NCBI GenBank assembly: GCA_964648365.1
Contig: CAZYLK010000003.1
Coordinates: 11,787-75,786 of the forward strand
From: SURF-32 sp964648365
Lineage (GTDB): Bacteria; Planctomycetota; Phycisphaerae; UBA1845
Reading direction: 5' to 3'
Length of the DNA stretch: 64,000 nucleotides
The position numbers were made by a program, and so were the translations under genes. A model generated the notes under the pieces. It was not told the DNA's origin. It searched no databases and was given only the letters and a program-made list of their open reading frames with translations. Of this stretch, positions 28,529-37,391 are shown in pieces. Each line of letters opens with the position of its first letter. The stretch's first letter is position 1.

Positions 28529-30304
28529 TCAGCAGCCATCCTGCGATGGCGGAATCTGCGTAACGTCATAGATCCACTGCATCTTGAGGCGAACGCCGTC
28601 TTCGCCACTCTCCGGCAAGCGCAGCCAGTACCGCACGGCGCCGTGCGGAGGTTGTTCCTCGCGCGGCGGGATTCCGGTGGTCAGGTCGAGTTCCACGCGA
28701 ACCGGCAGCGGCTCGCCCGCCCGTTCCGCGGTCGTCTGAAGGACGACCTCATCCGATTCGATTGTCACCCTTAGTTGCAGCGTCGCCGGATCGCCGGTAG
28801 CGGTCACGGGCCGGGCGACCGAGCGGACGACGCCCTGCGTGTCCACCAGTTTTACGATGCCATTCTCGACGACAACCTCGACGCCGCCTTCGACGTTGCG
28901 GCGCGTCACGCGGTCCCCCTCGATGATTGCACGCAAGTCGGAGCCTTCGGGCAGGTTCAGAAGGAACTTCTGCGCCTCGATGGTGTTGCCTTCGATGGTG
29001 GCGTTCGTCGCCGAGACGATCGTTTCCTGCATCGTGATCCACGAAGGGCCTTCGGCCTGCGGCATGGGGATCGTCGCCTGCATGGCCCGCAGCGCCGCCG
29101 GCACGCTTGCCTGACGATCCGCCGCAAGGGCGTAGAGTTCCAAGGCCCGCTGGTACTGGCCGGCGGATTGCATCGCAGCGGCGTCTACCAGTTGGTGGAC
29201 GGCTTCAGTCGACTTCCCGTCCTCGTCTGCCGGCGTCACGGCCATCGCCAGCGCCCCATGCACGCCCAACGCCAGCAGCGCTGCGGCCGCCGACGCCACG
29301 ACCGGCCACCTCGATGGGGGCGAGGACCGGTGGAACTGAATGCGCTCGATCATGCTGAGTCTCCGTTTGAGGGATCGATACGTGCCGAATCCCGCGAGCA
29401 TCGCTCGCGGACGGCGACATCCTGGTTGTGGAGGATCAGGCCTGACGTAGGAAAGCAGAGCCTGAGCGTATGTCCTGGCGCAACCCGTCGTCCTGACGAC
29501 AGCCGCGTCGCACGACAGTTCGCAGTCCTGACGAACCGCGCGGGCAAACAGAATCACCAGCGGGTGAAACCAGAACACGCAGGTTGCGACCATCTGCGCG
29601 GCCATGGACCACGCATCGTGCCGGCGGATGTGTGCCAGTTCATGCCGCAGGGCGCAATGCAGTTGTCCCGCGGGGACCGTTCGCTGCGCCGCGGTGGGAA
29701 CGATGACGACGGGCACGAACAGGCCCCAGCACGACGGCGACGTCACGTCATCGCTTTCGAGCAGCGGGATTGATTGACGGATGCGCGCTTCAATGCGCAG
29801 CCGATCGAAAACGGCAAGAAGTGTTTCGTCAGTTACGGTTCGGCAACGACGCAGGAGAATTGCAGTTCTCAGGAGCCGCGCGACCATGTAGCACGATACA
29901 GCCAGGACTCCCAGGAGATACACCGACAAGATCGCCATGGTGCCGGAGAACCGTACCTCGCTTTTCGGAGCCTCCGCGACGCGGGCCGTTGATGCGCCCT
30001 CGTCGCCGGTCGGCGTTGTGGACGCACCACTTTGATCCGCGGACGTGCCTGCCACCTGGCAACTCCAGCGCGCGACCGCGTCTGCCGGGCGAGCCGTCGC
30101 GGCGCGGAGCACATCCGGCGGCGCTATCCGTGACGCGACGATCTGCAGCGGGGCCAGCAACAACAGCACCGCGAGGCAGATACGGAGCACAGTGTAGCGG
30201 CCGATGACGTCCTGCATCGCCAGACGCGCACCGAGTGCAGCGGCGGCGACAAGCGCCGCTCCGACGGAGGCAAGCGCCAGATGGGTCACAAGAAGCGCAC
30301 TCAT
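28529..30304 (-). CDS. BlaR1/MecR1-family M56 membrane metallopeptidase
   Basis: The 591-residue product has several N-terminal membrane segments (LLVTHLALASVGAALVAAAA, RICLAVLLLLAPLQIVA, GTMAILSVYLLGVLAVSCYM). It carries the M56 zinc site HELAH at about residue 221, followed by PLVILFARAVRQDCELSCDA. A further membrane segment near 330 leads to a C-terminal periplasmic part of about 230 residues that is not the usual penicillin-binding domain but a TPR-like stretch plus a beta-rich region (EGSDLRAIIEGDRVTRRN). In BlaR1 systems, signal sensing outside activates the protease, which cleaves BlaI. Its ATG overlaps the stop of the BlaI gene (ATGA), so the pair is coupled. The inducing signal here is unlikely to be a beta-lactam. 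Confidence 0.9.
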   Translation of the reverse strand: MSALLVTHLALASVGAALVAAAALGARLAMQDVIGRYTVLRICLAVLLLLAPLQIVASRIAPPDVLRAATARPADAVARWSCQVAGTSADQSGASTTPTGDEGASTARVAEAPKSEVRFSGTMAILSVYLLGVLAVSCYMVARLLRTAILLRRCRTVTDETLLAVFDRLRIEARIRQSIPLLESDDVTSPSCWGLFVPVVIVPTAAQRTVPAGQLHCALRHELAHIRRHDAWSMAAQMVATCVFWFHPLVILFARAVRQDCELSCDAAVVRTTGCARTYAQALLSYVRPDPPQPGCRRPRAMLAGFGTYRSLKRRLSMIERIQFHRSSPPSRWPVVASAAAALLALGVHGALAMAVTPADEDGKSTEAVHQLVDAAAMQSAGQYQRALELYALAADRQASVPAALRAMQATIPMPQAEGPSWITMQETIVSATNATIEGNTIEAQKFLLNLPEGSDLRAIIEGDRVTRRNVEGGVEVVVENGIVKLVDTQGVVRSVARPVTATGDPATLQLRVTIESDEVVLQTTAERAGEPLPVRVELDLTTGIPPREEQPPHGAVRYWLRLPESGEDGVRLKMQWIYDVTQIPPSQDGC

Positions 30305-30711
30305 GACGGATCCTCCTCAGCATCCTGGAGCTTCGCATCCACCCACGCACGAAGTTCGTGCAGTTCATCCGGCGTCAGGTCGGCCTGGTCGATCATCTGT
30401 TGAAGCAGGGGTTGCACCCGGCCCTGAAAGAGCCGGTCAACAAGGTCGGTCACCATGTGCTGCGACGCGGCCTCCCGCGTGACCTTGGGCCGGAACAGAT
30501 GGGCGCGGCCCGACGACTTCACCACCGTCACAACGCCCTTGTCGCGCAGGATGGTGAGCATGGTCTGTATGGTGTTGTAGGCGAGCGGCCTGGGCCGCCC
30601 GGCATTGACGGCCTCGACCACGTCGCGCACCGCCACCGGCCCGTCGGCATCCCAGACGGCCTGCATGATCTCGCCCTCCAGGCGGGTCAGCGAGACTTTC
30701 TTCTTCGCCAT
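30301..30711 (-). CDS. BlaI/MecI-family winged-helix repressor
   Basis: The 136-residue protein matches the BlaI family throughout: LTRLEGEIMQAVWDADGPVAVRDVVEAV, then YNTIQTMLTILRDKGVVTV, with the recognition helix in NTIQTML. The C-terminal dimerisation half (LVDRLFQGRVQPLLQQMIDQ...LTPDELHELRAWVDAKL) contains the cleavage region. It represses its own operon until its partner peptidase (28529-30304) is triggered. MAKKKVSLT at 30711 is taken as the start. A palindrome overlapping the predicted -10 box of the operon (30755-30770) is the likely operator. Confidence 0.93.
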   Translation of the reverse strand: MAKKKVSLTRLEGEIMQAVWDADGPVAVRDVVEAVNAGRPRPLAYNTIQTMLTILRDKGVVTVVKSSGRAHLFRPKVTREAASQHMVTDLVDRLFQGRVQPLLQQMIDQADLTPDELHELRAWVDAKLQDAEEDPS

Positions 30712-30754
30712 AAGCACGCTCCGGCCACGGGGCCGCCCGGTCGGCGGCCGTTAC

Positions 30755-30790
30755 TCCTAATAGCTTAGGACATCATCGGCCGGAATGCAA
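30755..30790 (-). promoter_or_regulatory. Promoter and putative BlaI operator
   Basis: On the minus strand, TTGCAT (30785-30790), 17 bases, then TAAGCT (30762-30767) make a sigma70-like promoter about 50 bases before the repressor gene. The palindrome TCCTAAGCTATTAGGA (30755-30770) covers the -10 box, as expected for autorepression. The half-site CCTAA occurs again upstream in CCTAAACTTTTCGG (about 30800-30813). Confidence 0.6.
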
Positions 30791-30927
30791 GAGAAATTTC
30801 CGAAAAGTTTAGGTGAAGGTTCCGCCGGCCGGCGGAGGGTTCGGAAAAACCGCGCCCGGGGCCGGCGGGGAGCCTCCAGGCTGGCCCCCGCCGATGGCGG
30901 GCAACGATCGGCGTTTGATCGGAGGAG

Positions 30928-31117
30928 CGGGTGCGCGAGGCAATCCGCGGGGCTATCAAGCCGTCAGCGACCCGCGTGGCACGGGCATCTTGCCCGTGAT
31001 TGCGACTCGGTACCTGGCCCGCTTGGAGGGAACCTGCTTTACGACAGGCAGGCGCCTGCCGCCCTCCGAATCACACGGCCTGGAGGTCGAAGCTCCGCCC
31101 GTGGCGGGGCCGTGCCA
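30928..31117 (+). repeat. About 190-base composite repeat, copy 1
   Basis: The sequence from CAATCCGCGGGGCTATCAAG through GGCACGGGCATCTTGCCCGT, TTGCGACTCGGTACCTG, CGACAGGCAGGCGCCTGCCG and CCCTCCGAATCACACGGCCT recurs at 63836-64000 in the same orientation. It holds three short palindromes in a row. It lies in the 537-base gap between the BlaI promoter and the histidine phosphatase gene, which otherwise shows no gene. Confidence 0.9.
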
Positions 31118-31248
31118 CGTTCGAGCGTGCCCGCCGGGTCTGTCACGCACCCGGGAGGAGCTTGTTGGCAGGAGCCGCTTGGTCGGGATCGGCGGACACC
31201 TTACGATGTCGCCGCGCCGTCGCGGTCGGGCGGCGCGGAGAACACGCA

Positions 31249-31785
31249 ATGAGACGTCGGGTTTTGCAGGGATGTTGTGTGACGGCGCTGGTCGGCCTCT
31301 TTGTGGTCGCGGCTGGTGCGTGGCAGCCGGCCAGGACGGAGGCGCCCACCACGATCTACCTGGTCCGCCATGCCGAGAAGCAGGACGAAGACCGCGATGC
31401 AGACTTGTCCGACGCCGGCCGGGAGCGGGCGCACGTTCTCGCCTGGATGCTCCGCGACGTGCCGATCAGCGCCGTCTACGCCACCGAGTACAAGCGAACC
31501 CGGCACACCGTAGACGCCGTCGCGACGGCCCGGACGCTGTCCATCGAAACCTACGCGCCGAACGCTCCTGACCTTCAAGCGATGCTGCTGAAACGCCACG
31601 CTGGACAGACGATCCTCGTCTGCGGCCACTCGAATACGGTCCCGGATATGCTCCGCTCGCTGGGTGTCGCCTTCGAAGCGAAGCTGCTGGAAGGCTATGA
31701 CGACCTGTTCATCGTGACCATCCCCACGGCCGGCTCCGACGCACAGGCATCCATGCAGCATCTGCATTATCCAGGCCGTCGGTGA
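31249..31785 (+). CDS. Exported histidine phosphatase superfamily protein
   Basis: The 178-residue product has an N-terminal hydrophobic segment (CCVTALVGLFVVAAGAW) and then the phosphatase signature YLVRHAEK, whose histidine is phosphorylated during catalysis. The partner histidine lies in TILVCGHSNTVPDML. The short two-layer domain resembles SixA and other small phosphohistidine-type phosphatases. Signal peptide or anchor placement suggests a periplasmic enzyme. GGAG lies ten bases before the ATG at 31249; the upstream in-frame extension is translated repeat and was dropped. The substrate is unknown. Confidence 0.85.
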   Translation: MRRRVLQGCCVTALVGLFVVAAGAWQPARTEAPTTIYLVRHAEKQDEDRDADLSDAGRERAHVLAWMLRDVPISAVYATEYKRTRHTVDAVATARTLSIETYAPNAPDLQAMLLKRHAGQTILVCGHSNTVPDMLRSLGVAFEAKLLEGYDDLFIVTIPTAGSDAQASMQHLHYPGRR

Positions 31786-31831
31786 TCGGCCGGCATTGCC
31801 TTTCCCGCCCGCCGCGTCAGACTGTTGAACC

Positions 31832-33163
31832 ATGTCCAAGTCCCTCTTCGACGTGCTTCATGCGGAAGGCCTGACGCGGCTGACCATCCACTACGATTTT
31901 CGCACCGAGAAGAGCCACCTTTTCTCCGCGCGGACGTGGGATGATCGCGTACGCTGGTCGACCTACAACCAGTCGTTCACGGCCGCGACCCCGCTGACCG
32001 ACGACGAGGTGTTCCACAACTCTGCCGACACGCGCGCCCTGATCAAGCGGGCCGGCGCCTCCGGGCATCTCGATGATGTGATCAACCTGATGCGCAAGGG
32101 CCGCCACCGGTTCATCGACTGCTTTTACTGCCGGCCGCGAAACATCCGCTTCATCAGCAGCGTTCACAGCGACGTGATGGGCCTCAACAACCGCAGCCAC
32201 GCCATCCGCGCTGGCGGCATCCGGCGGCACGACCTCGGCGCCAGCGAACTCGACGTCATCGTCGACGGCCTCAACCTCTCCCGCGGCATGAGCTTCAAGA
32301 ACTTTGCCGCCCGAATCCCCTACGGCGGCAACAAGATGACCGTCATGATGGACCCGCTGCGGCTCGACGATCTCGAATCGCTCGGCTTCATCGCCTATTG
32401 CCTCGATCACAGCCGGTCCTTCACCGGTCCCGACATGGGTTTTCCCATCGAACTGGCCGACGCGCTCAAGCGACATTTCACCATCAACGCGACCGGCGGG
32501 CCCTCCGGGCCGCTCGGAGCGACCGGCACGCCGACCGCCTACGGCACCTACCTGGCGGTGAAGGAAGCGGCTCGATTCGCGTTCGGCTCGGCGGAACTGG
32601 GCCGCTGCAAGATCGCCGTACAGGGGCTGGGCGCCGTCGGCTTTCCACTCTGCGAGCATTACATCCGCGAGGCCGCGCGGCTGTACGTGGCGGACATCGA
32701 TCCCCGGCCGATCGACTGGCTCAAGCGGCTCCACCCCGGCGCGGCTATCGAAGTGGTGGACCCGGCGCGAATCCTTTCCATCGACGCGGACATCTTTTCC
32801 CCCTGCGCGGTTGGCGGCGTCATCACCGCCGAGAACATTCCGTCGCTGAAATTCCGCATCATCCTCGGCGGCGCGAACAACCAGCTCAAGGCATCAAGCC
32901 AGGACGAGGAGATCGTGCTCGCCCGCCTGCTGGACAAGCAGCGGGTGCTCTTTCAGGTCGACTGGTGGCACAACCTCGGCGGCGTGCTGTGCGGCTGTGA
33001 GGAGTATGAGAAACAGGACAAGGCATCCATGGACGGCGTCCGCGCCCGCCTGTCGGAGCTTTGCCCGGCCTCGACACGGCAGAACCTGACCGAAGCGCGA
33101 GATCGACACGTAACGCCGACGGAGAACGCCTACACCCGGGCGGAAGCGGCGATATATGCTTGA
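31832..33163 (+). CDS. Glu/Leu/Phe/Val dehydrogenase family protein
   Basis: The 443-residue protein has the amino-acid dehydrogenase fold. The dimerisation and substrate half includes MSFKNFAARIPYGGNKMTVM, with the catalytic-type lysine in GGNK. It then has TGPDMGF, and a Rossmann half with KIAVQGLGAVGFPL and ADIFSPCAVGGVI...RIILGGANNQL. This resembles leucine or valine dehydrogenases (oxidative deamination with NAD) more than the larger glutamate enzymes. An N-terminal stretch of about 90 residues (FRTEKSHLFSARTWDDRVRW) is longer than usual. The substrate-specific residues cannot be judged by eye. The stop codon is directly followed by a dispersed TTCGTTATTCG repeat (33164-33199). Confidence 0.88.
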   Translation: MSKSLFDVLHAEGLTRLTIHYDFRTEKSHLFSARTWDDRVRWSTYNQSFTAATPLTDDEVFHNSADTRALIKRAGASGHLDDVINLMRKGRHRFIDCFYCRPRNIRFISSVHSDVMGLNNRSHAIRAGGIRRHDLGASELDVIVDGLNLSRGMSFKNFAARIPYGGNKMTVMMDPLRLDDLESLGFIAYCLDHSRSFTGPDMGFPIELADALKRHFTINATGGPSGPLGATGTPTAYGTYLAVKEAARFAFGSAELGRCKIAVQGLGAVGFPLCEHYIREAARLYVADIDPRPIDWLKRLHPGAAIEVVDPARILSIDADIFSPCAVGGVITAENIPSLKFRIILGGANNQLKASSQDEEIVLARLLDKQRVLFQVDWWHNLGGVLCGCEEYEKQDKASMDGVRARLSELCPASTRQNLTEARDRHVTPTENAYTRAEAAIYA

Positions 33164-33199
33164 AGAGCGAATAACGAATGGCGAATAACGAATGAAGAA
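33164..33199. repeat. Dispersed TTCGTTATTCG-type repeat, inverted copy
   Basis: The sequence GCGAATAACGAATGGCGAAT and the following AACGAATGAAGAA are the reverse complement of the same unit seen at 33254-33290, with one subunit order changed. It starts right after the TGA of the dehydrogenase gene. Confidence 0.85.
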
Positions 33200-33253
33200 C
33201 CTTCGGCGAGCTTCATCCAGCGCTGCATCCTCAAGACGTGCGGCGCGTTTCTC

Positions 33254-33290
33254 TTCATTCGTTATTCGTTATTCGGCATTCGCTATTCCC
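33254..33290. repeat. Dispersed 37-base repeat of TTCGTTATTCG type, copy 2
   Basis: It differs from the copy at 9942-9978 by one base (TTATTCGTTATTC against TTATTCGCTATTC). It overlaps the 3' end of the acetyltransferase gene and encodes its last residues IANAE and TAA stop. Confidence 0.9.
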
Positions 33291-33760
33291 AAGAGTGCTT
33301 CCCCATCTAGCCGAAAGACCGTCCACTCCTCCATCGGCCGTGCGCCCAGTTTGCGGTAGAAGTCTATCGCGGGCTGGTTCCAGTCGAGCACCGACCACTC
33401 CATGCGTTTGCAGCCCCGTTCTACGGCGAGGGCAGCCAGGTGCGTCAGCAGCGCTTTGCCGATGCCTCTGCCGCGCAGGGCCGGACGGACGAACAGGTCT
33501 TCCAGGTAGAGCGTCGGAGCGCACTCAAACGTCGAGAACGTGTGAAAGAACAGCGCGAACCCGGCCGGCTCGTCGCCGTGATGCGCGAGAATGACCTCCG
33601 CGAACGGGCGCGGCCCGAACAGGTGCTTCGCGATCGACGCGGCGTTGGCCCGGCACGTCGGCCGCAGCTTCTCGTAGTCGGCCAATTCCTCGATGAAGCG
33701 TACGATCAGCGGCGCATCGGCGGCGACGGCCGGTCTGAGCGTCGTGGTGGGTTCGGACAT
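33269..33760 (-). CDS. GNAT-family N-acetyltransferase
   Basis: This is a 163-residue single-domain acetyltransferase. The acetyl-CoA loop is VRPALRGRGIGKALLTHLA, preceded by the strand LYLEDLFV and followed by MEWSVLDWNQPAIDFYRKLG, a layout typical of diamine (SSAT-like) acetyltransferases. MSEPTTTLRPAVAADAP at 33760 was taken as the start. The last five residues and the stop come from a dispersed repeat, so the C-terminus appears to have been rewritten. The acceptor is not known. Confidence 0.9.
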   Translation of the reverse strand: MSEPTTTLRPAVAADAPLIVRFIEELADYEKLRPTCRANAASIAKHLFGPRPFAEVILAHHGDEPAGFALFFHTFSTFECAPTLYLEDLFVRPALRGRGIGKALLTHLAALAVERGCKRMEWSVLDWNQPAIDFYRKLGARPMEEWTVFRLDGEALLGIANAE

Positions 33761-33880
33761 CGTGCTCTCTGTGATTCGGGCTGATTGCCGCGGAGACAGT
33801 GCGAACGTGCATCGACTTCGCCAGGCGTCGCGCCCGGCCGACGATCTGCGAGAACCGACGGGCACCTGCGCAGCGGGCAG

Positions 33881-34369
33881 CTAGGGCGCGATGATCGCGT
33901 GTTCGTGGCCCTCATCGCCGTGGTCGTGATCGTGCGCGTGGCCCTCGTGAACGTGCGGCTCCGTTGTCGCGAGAATCTCGCGGAGGAACGTGTAATCCTC
34001 CTCGCCCAGCAGGACTTCCAGATGACCGGCGAGCATGCTGCCGTCATCCCGCAGGATGAGGCGGTTCTCGCGACCCTTCTTCGACTTGGTGTAGAAGCGG
34101 CCAATCGTCTCCGCGGTGACGCCGGGACGGGCCACGTCCGCGGTCTCGGCGACGCGCGCGATCATCGCCTCGAAGCGGCGGAGGTGTTCCGGGTTGGTCA
34201 CGCGCGACCACTGGTTGTCGGCCTCCTCTCCAGGCAGTTGCACGTGCAGGAACGCCATCGGGTCGGGTTCCGGCTCGGGCTTGGCGTCGCGCTTGCACCC
34301 GCCGGCGCCCCCGGCCCAGGCCGCCGCCAGAACGATGCCGACTGTCCACTGATCTCGTCGCAGCACCAT
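33881..34369 (-). CDS. Small lipoprotein with His-rich tail
   Basis: The 162-residue product starts with a signal sequence (WTVGIVLAAAWAGGAGGC) ending in a lipobox, so it should be lipid-anchored outside the cytoplasm. The middle part (QWSRVTNPEHLRRFEAMIAR, NRLILRDDGSMLAGHLEVLL) is unrecognised. The C-terminus, EPHVHEGHAHDHDHGDEGHE, is a metal-binding stretch like those of zinc or nickel binding proteins. It sits 120 bases upstream of the acetyltransferase gene on the same strand. A role in metal capture or sensing is inferred from the tail alone. Confidence 0.75.
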   Translation of the reverse strand: MVLRRDQWTVGIVLAAAWAGGAGGCKRDAKPEPEPDPMAFLHVQLPGEEADNQWSRVTNPEHLRRFEAMIARVAETADVARPGVTAETIGRFYTKSKKGRENRLILRDDGSMLAGHLEVLLGEEDYTFLREILATTEPHVHEGHAHDHDHGDEGHEHAIIAP

Positions 34370-34539
34370 GGTGTGTCGAATTCTCCTTCCCGGCCCGCCG
34401 GGGCCGCCAACCTTCGCCAGAATATTCTGTCCTGCTCTGCGAATCCAACGGGTCAGGCCAGTGCGCCCGCGCCGCCCTCGCGGCCGGGCGTGCCGCCCGT
34501 GCCGAGCGTTCTAACTCGTCCCCAACAGGAGTCCGCACC

Positions 34540-36861
34540 ATGTCCCCCGCTGTTTCCAGATGGCATCGTCAGATTGTAGCCGCCCTCTTCGTCCTGGCCC
34601 CTCAGGTCGCAATGGGCGGGGAGGACGCTGCGTTCTACAAGGCCTACTACCTCGAACACGCCCAGCGGGACTACGCGGCCGCGGCGGAATTGTACGAAAC
34701 TGTCACGGAAGCGGGCGCCGTCGACGCCCGCCTGGCTCGTGCGGCGAAGGTGCGCCTGGCGGCCTGCCGCGAGGAACTCGCCTGCGCCGATTTCGCCTCG
34801 CTGATGCCCGCGCAGACGCTCGCCTACGTCGAGGTTAATCGCCCCGGCACGCAGCTCAACCGCCTGATCGAGCAGCTTGGCCTGCTGGCCGACGAGGACG
34901 GCCTCACGACCCGCAGCGGGAAGCGCATTGCGATCAGCCCGGACCTTCTCCGCGAGTTGCTTGGCCTGCGCGGCGTGGCCGTCGCGATTACGGGCTTTAA
35001 TCCGCTCAAGCAAGAGCCGATCGGCGTGGCCGTGTTCCACCCCGGCGACGTGCAGGTGATCCGCGCGCTGCTGGAAACGGCGCTGCCGGTCAGCTCGGAG
35101 CCGGTCAACGCGATCGAGGGATTCCCGACCTATCAGGTCGAAGGCCAGGCGTTCGTGACGCTCACCTCGCGACTGGTTGTTGTCAGCAATCAGCCGGCGC
35201 TGATCCAGGATGTGGTGCGTCGCGCGAACGGCGCTTCATCCGCGCCGTCGTTTGCGGATCAGCCGACCGTCCGCCCCGCGATCGAGCGTCGCGGTGATGA
35301 TTCTTTGCTTTTCTTCTGCCTCAACGCCAAACAGGTCATGCCGCTGGTCAACGGGCTGATGGCGGCCGGGGCCGCGGACAATCCGGAACTGGCGATCGCC
35401 CGCGCGGTGCTGGACCCGAACAGCCTCGAATCGCTCTCCGGTTCGATCGGGGTCAGCGACGACGGGCTTGGCCTGGACGTGACGCTGCGACTGGCGGACG
35501 GACACAAGAACCTCGTCTTCAACCTGTTCCGCATGCCGCCGCTCTCGTCGCAGACGCTCAGCGCGGTTCCCGACGGCGCGGCCGCGTTCGTCGCCGTCTC
35601 GCTCAATCCGTCCACGTACTCGCAAGGCGGTAGCGGCAGCGGCGAGCCAGCCGAGGTCGTGACCGCCATGGACATCGGCCGCGAGATCTTCGGCAACATC
35701 GTCAGCGTCTGCGCGTTCGTCCTGCCGCCGGAAGGGCAATCGACCGTACACGGAATCCCGATCCCGGACGCCGCGGTGGTGATCACCGTCAACGATCCGT
35801 CCAAATCGGAAGCGCTGTGGGCGCAGTTCCTCGGCCTCGCCAGCCTGGCGACGGGCAAGGCGGCGCTGGAAGGCGAGTCGGTCACGATCGAGGGCGTCAA
35901 AGCGCGCAGCTTCGCCATGCCCGAAGGGCCGACGGTGTACCTGGCCTCCGTCGAGCACGAGATGATCATCTCCCCCAGCCGACAGGCGGTGGAGCGGGCG
36001 ATTCAGACTCGGCGCTCCGGCGCGTCGATCCTGTCGGATGAAAAGTTCCAGCCGGTGCGCGATCGGATCAGCGCGGCGACCACGAAAGTCGTGTTCTTCC
36101 ATCCGCAGCGCTGCGCCCGCATCGGCGAGCAGTACATGCCGCCACAGGAACTGGCGGAGGCCCGCCCCTGGATCGACGCGATGGACGACACCGTCGTCTC
36201 GATGGTGCTGGACCATTCCGACACGGAGTTCCACCTGTCCGCCCTCATCGGCAACATCCCCGACGTAGGCGAACTGGTGTCGGCGAAGATCATGGAGGAG
36301 CGCAGCCGCGCGCTGGCGCACCAGACGCAGCGCAGGGCGCGGGCCGAGCAGCAGGCTGCGATGGCCGCGGCCGCGCGGCACGGCGACTGGAGCAAGGCCG
36401 AGCAGATCGTCACCGACCTGCACGCCGACGAGCCGGACAGCCCCGAGGCGCTCAAGGCGCGCTTTGAACTGGCGGTGGGGCGGAAGGACACGAGCGCCGC
36501 AGTCGCCGTCGGTGAGAAAATCTGCGCGGCGATGCACGACGATCCGATGGCGCTCAACAACTTCGCCTGGGCGCTGCTGACCGAGGACAAATACGGCGGG
36601 GCGTACGGCGAACTCGCGCTCAAGGCGTCGCGACGTTCCAACGAGATGACGGCGCATCGCAACTGGGCGTACGTGGACACGCTGGCGCTGGCGGAGTTCG
36701 TCAACGGCGACGTGCCGCGCGCGGTTGAACTGGGGCGGAAGGCGATCGAGCTGGCCGAAGGCCGCGGCGAGCCGGACCTGTCCAACAACCTGGCGCGCTT
36801 CGAAGCGGCGCTGGGCCGGCAGGCGTCGAAGGATTCCGGCGGCGGTCCGGCGGGGGGGTGA
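34540..36861 (+). CDS. Large exported protein with C-terminal TPR-like helices
   Basis: The 773-residue product begins with a signal peptide (IVAALFVLAPQVAMG). A helical repeat follows (AFYKAYYLEHAQRDYAAAAE), then a long region of alternating strands and helices (PAQTLAYVEVNRPGTQLNRL, QEPIGVAVFHPGDVQVIRAL, GFPTYQVEGQAFVTLTSRLV). The overall look matches planctomycete secreted proteins of the DUF3352-like type. The last 200 residues return to TPR-like helices (HGDWSKAEQIVTDLHADEPD, GAYGELALKASRRSNEMTAH). No enzyme motif is visible. It ends only 6 bases from the convergent DUF971 gene. Function is unknown. Confidence 0.7.
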   Translation: MSPAVSRWHRQIVAALFVLAPQVAMGGEDAAFYKAYYLEHAQRDYAAAAELYETVTEAGAVDARLARAAKVRLAACREELACADFASLMPAQTLAYVEVNRPGTQLNRLIEQLGLLADEDGLTTRSGKRIAISPDLLRELLGLRGVAVAITGFNPLKQEPIGVAVFHPGDVQVIRALLETALPVSSEPVNAIEGFPTYQVEGQAFVTLTSRLVVVSNQPALIQDVVRRANGASSAPSFADQPTVRPAIERRGDDSLLFFCLNAKQVMPLVNGLMAAGAADNPELAIARAVLDPNSLESLSGSIGVSDDGLGLDVTLRLADGHKNLVFNLFRMPPLSSQTLSAVPDGAAAFVAVSLNPSTYSQGGSGSGEPAEVVTAMDIGREIFGNIVSVCAFVLPPEGQSTVHGIPIPDAAVVITVNDPSKSEALWAQFLGLASLATGKAALEGESVTIEGVKARSFAMPEGPTVYLASVEHEMIISPSRQAVERAIQTRRSGASILSDEKFQPVRDRISAATTKVVFFHPQRCARIGEQYMPPQELAEARPWIDAMDDTVVSMVLDHSDTEFHLSALIGNIPDVGELVSAKIMEERSRALAHQTQRRARAEQQAAMAAAARHGDWSKAEQIVTDLHADEPDSPEALKARFELAVGRKDTSAAVAVGEKICAAMHDDPMALNNFAWALLTEDKYGGAYGELALKASRRSNEMTAHRNWAYVDTLALAEFVNGDVPRAVELGRKAIELAEGRGEPDLSNNLARFEAALGRQASKDSGGGPAGG

Positions 36862-36867
36862 AAGCCC

Positions 36868-37167
36868 TCAGGGGCGGATACGCGACAGATGCTCCCACGT
36901 GAACAGCCCCGTGTCGTGGCCGTCTGACCAGGTGAACTTGATGGCGTAGTTGCCGACCAGTTCCATCCCGGCGATGGCGATGTCGTCGGGGACGGACGCG
37001 GGGTCGAGAATCTGCGCGCCGGTGAACTCATCGACGCAGGCGGCGCAGCGGCAGGCGCCGCGCAGGAACTTCAGCGGATAGCGAGCGACATCCCCGGAAG
37101 ACCAGGTGATCTCCAGAAGGCGATCCGCACGCTTGAGCTTGATGTCCCTGGGCGGCGCCGTCGGCAT
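36868..37167 (-). CDS. DUF971 domain protein
   Basis: The 99-residue protein matches the DUF971 fold (the N-terminal domain of gamma-butyrobetaine hydroxylase-like proteins). Markers are RLLEITWSSGDVARYPLKFL, a cysteine cluster CRCAACVDE, and the conserved end VGNYAIKFTWSDGHDTGLFT then WEHLSRI. Free-standing members are often found near iron-sulfur cluster genes and may bind metal. The start MPTAPPRDIKLK at 37167 is chosen because the ~100-residue extension upstream is repeat-derived. Confidence 0.87.
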   Translation of the reverse strand: MPTAPPRDIKLKRADRLLEITWSSGDVARYPLKFLRGACRCAACVDEFTGAQILDPASVPDDIAIAGMELVGNYAIKFTWSDGHDTGLFTWEHLSRIRP

Positions 37168-37216
37168 GGTCTCAATCCAAACGTAACAACCGGGCCTTAC
37201 CGACCACGCACCGGGC

Positions 37217-37262
37217 GGCGCGCGGCGGTCGCCGGCGCGACGCGCGGCGGTCGCCGGCGCGA
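37217..37262. repeat. Two tandem 23-base copies
   Basis: The unit GCGCGGCGGTCGCCGGCGCGAC is repeated directly twice. It lies in the 656-base gap 37168-37823, which has no gene and consists largely of repeats. Confidence 0.75.
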
Positions 37263-37391
37263 CGCGCTCAACATAGCGATCGCGTCCGCTCGCCGCCACG
37301 CGCCCACACACCCGTTCCCGCCGATCCGACGCGCCGTCTCGCCGAATCCTGCCCGCCCGGTGCGTCACACATCCGGCGGGTTTCTCCCGCC

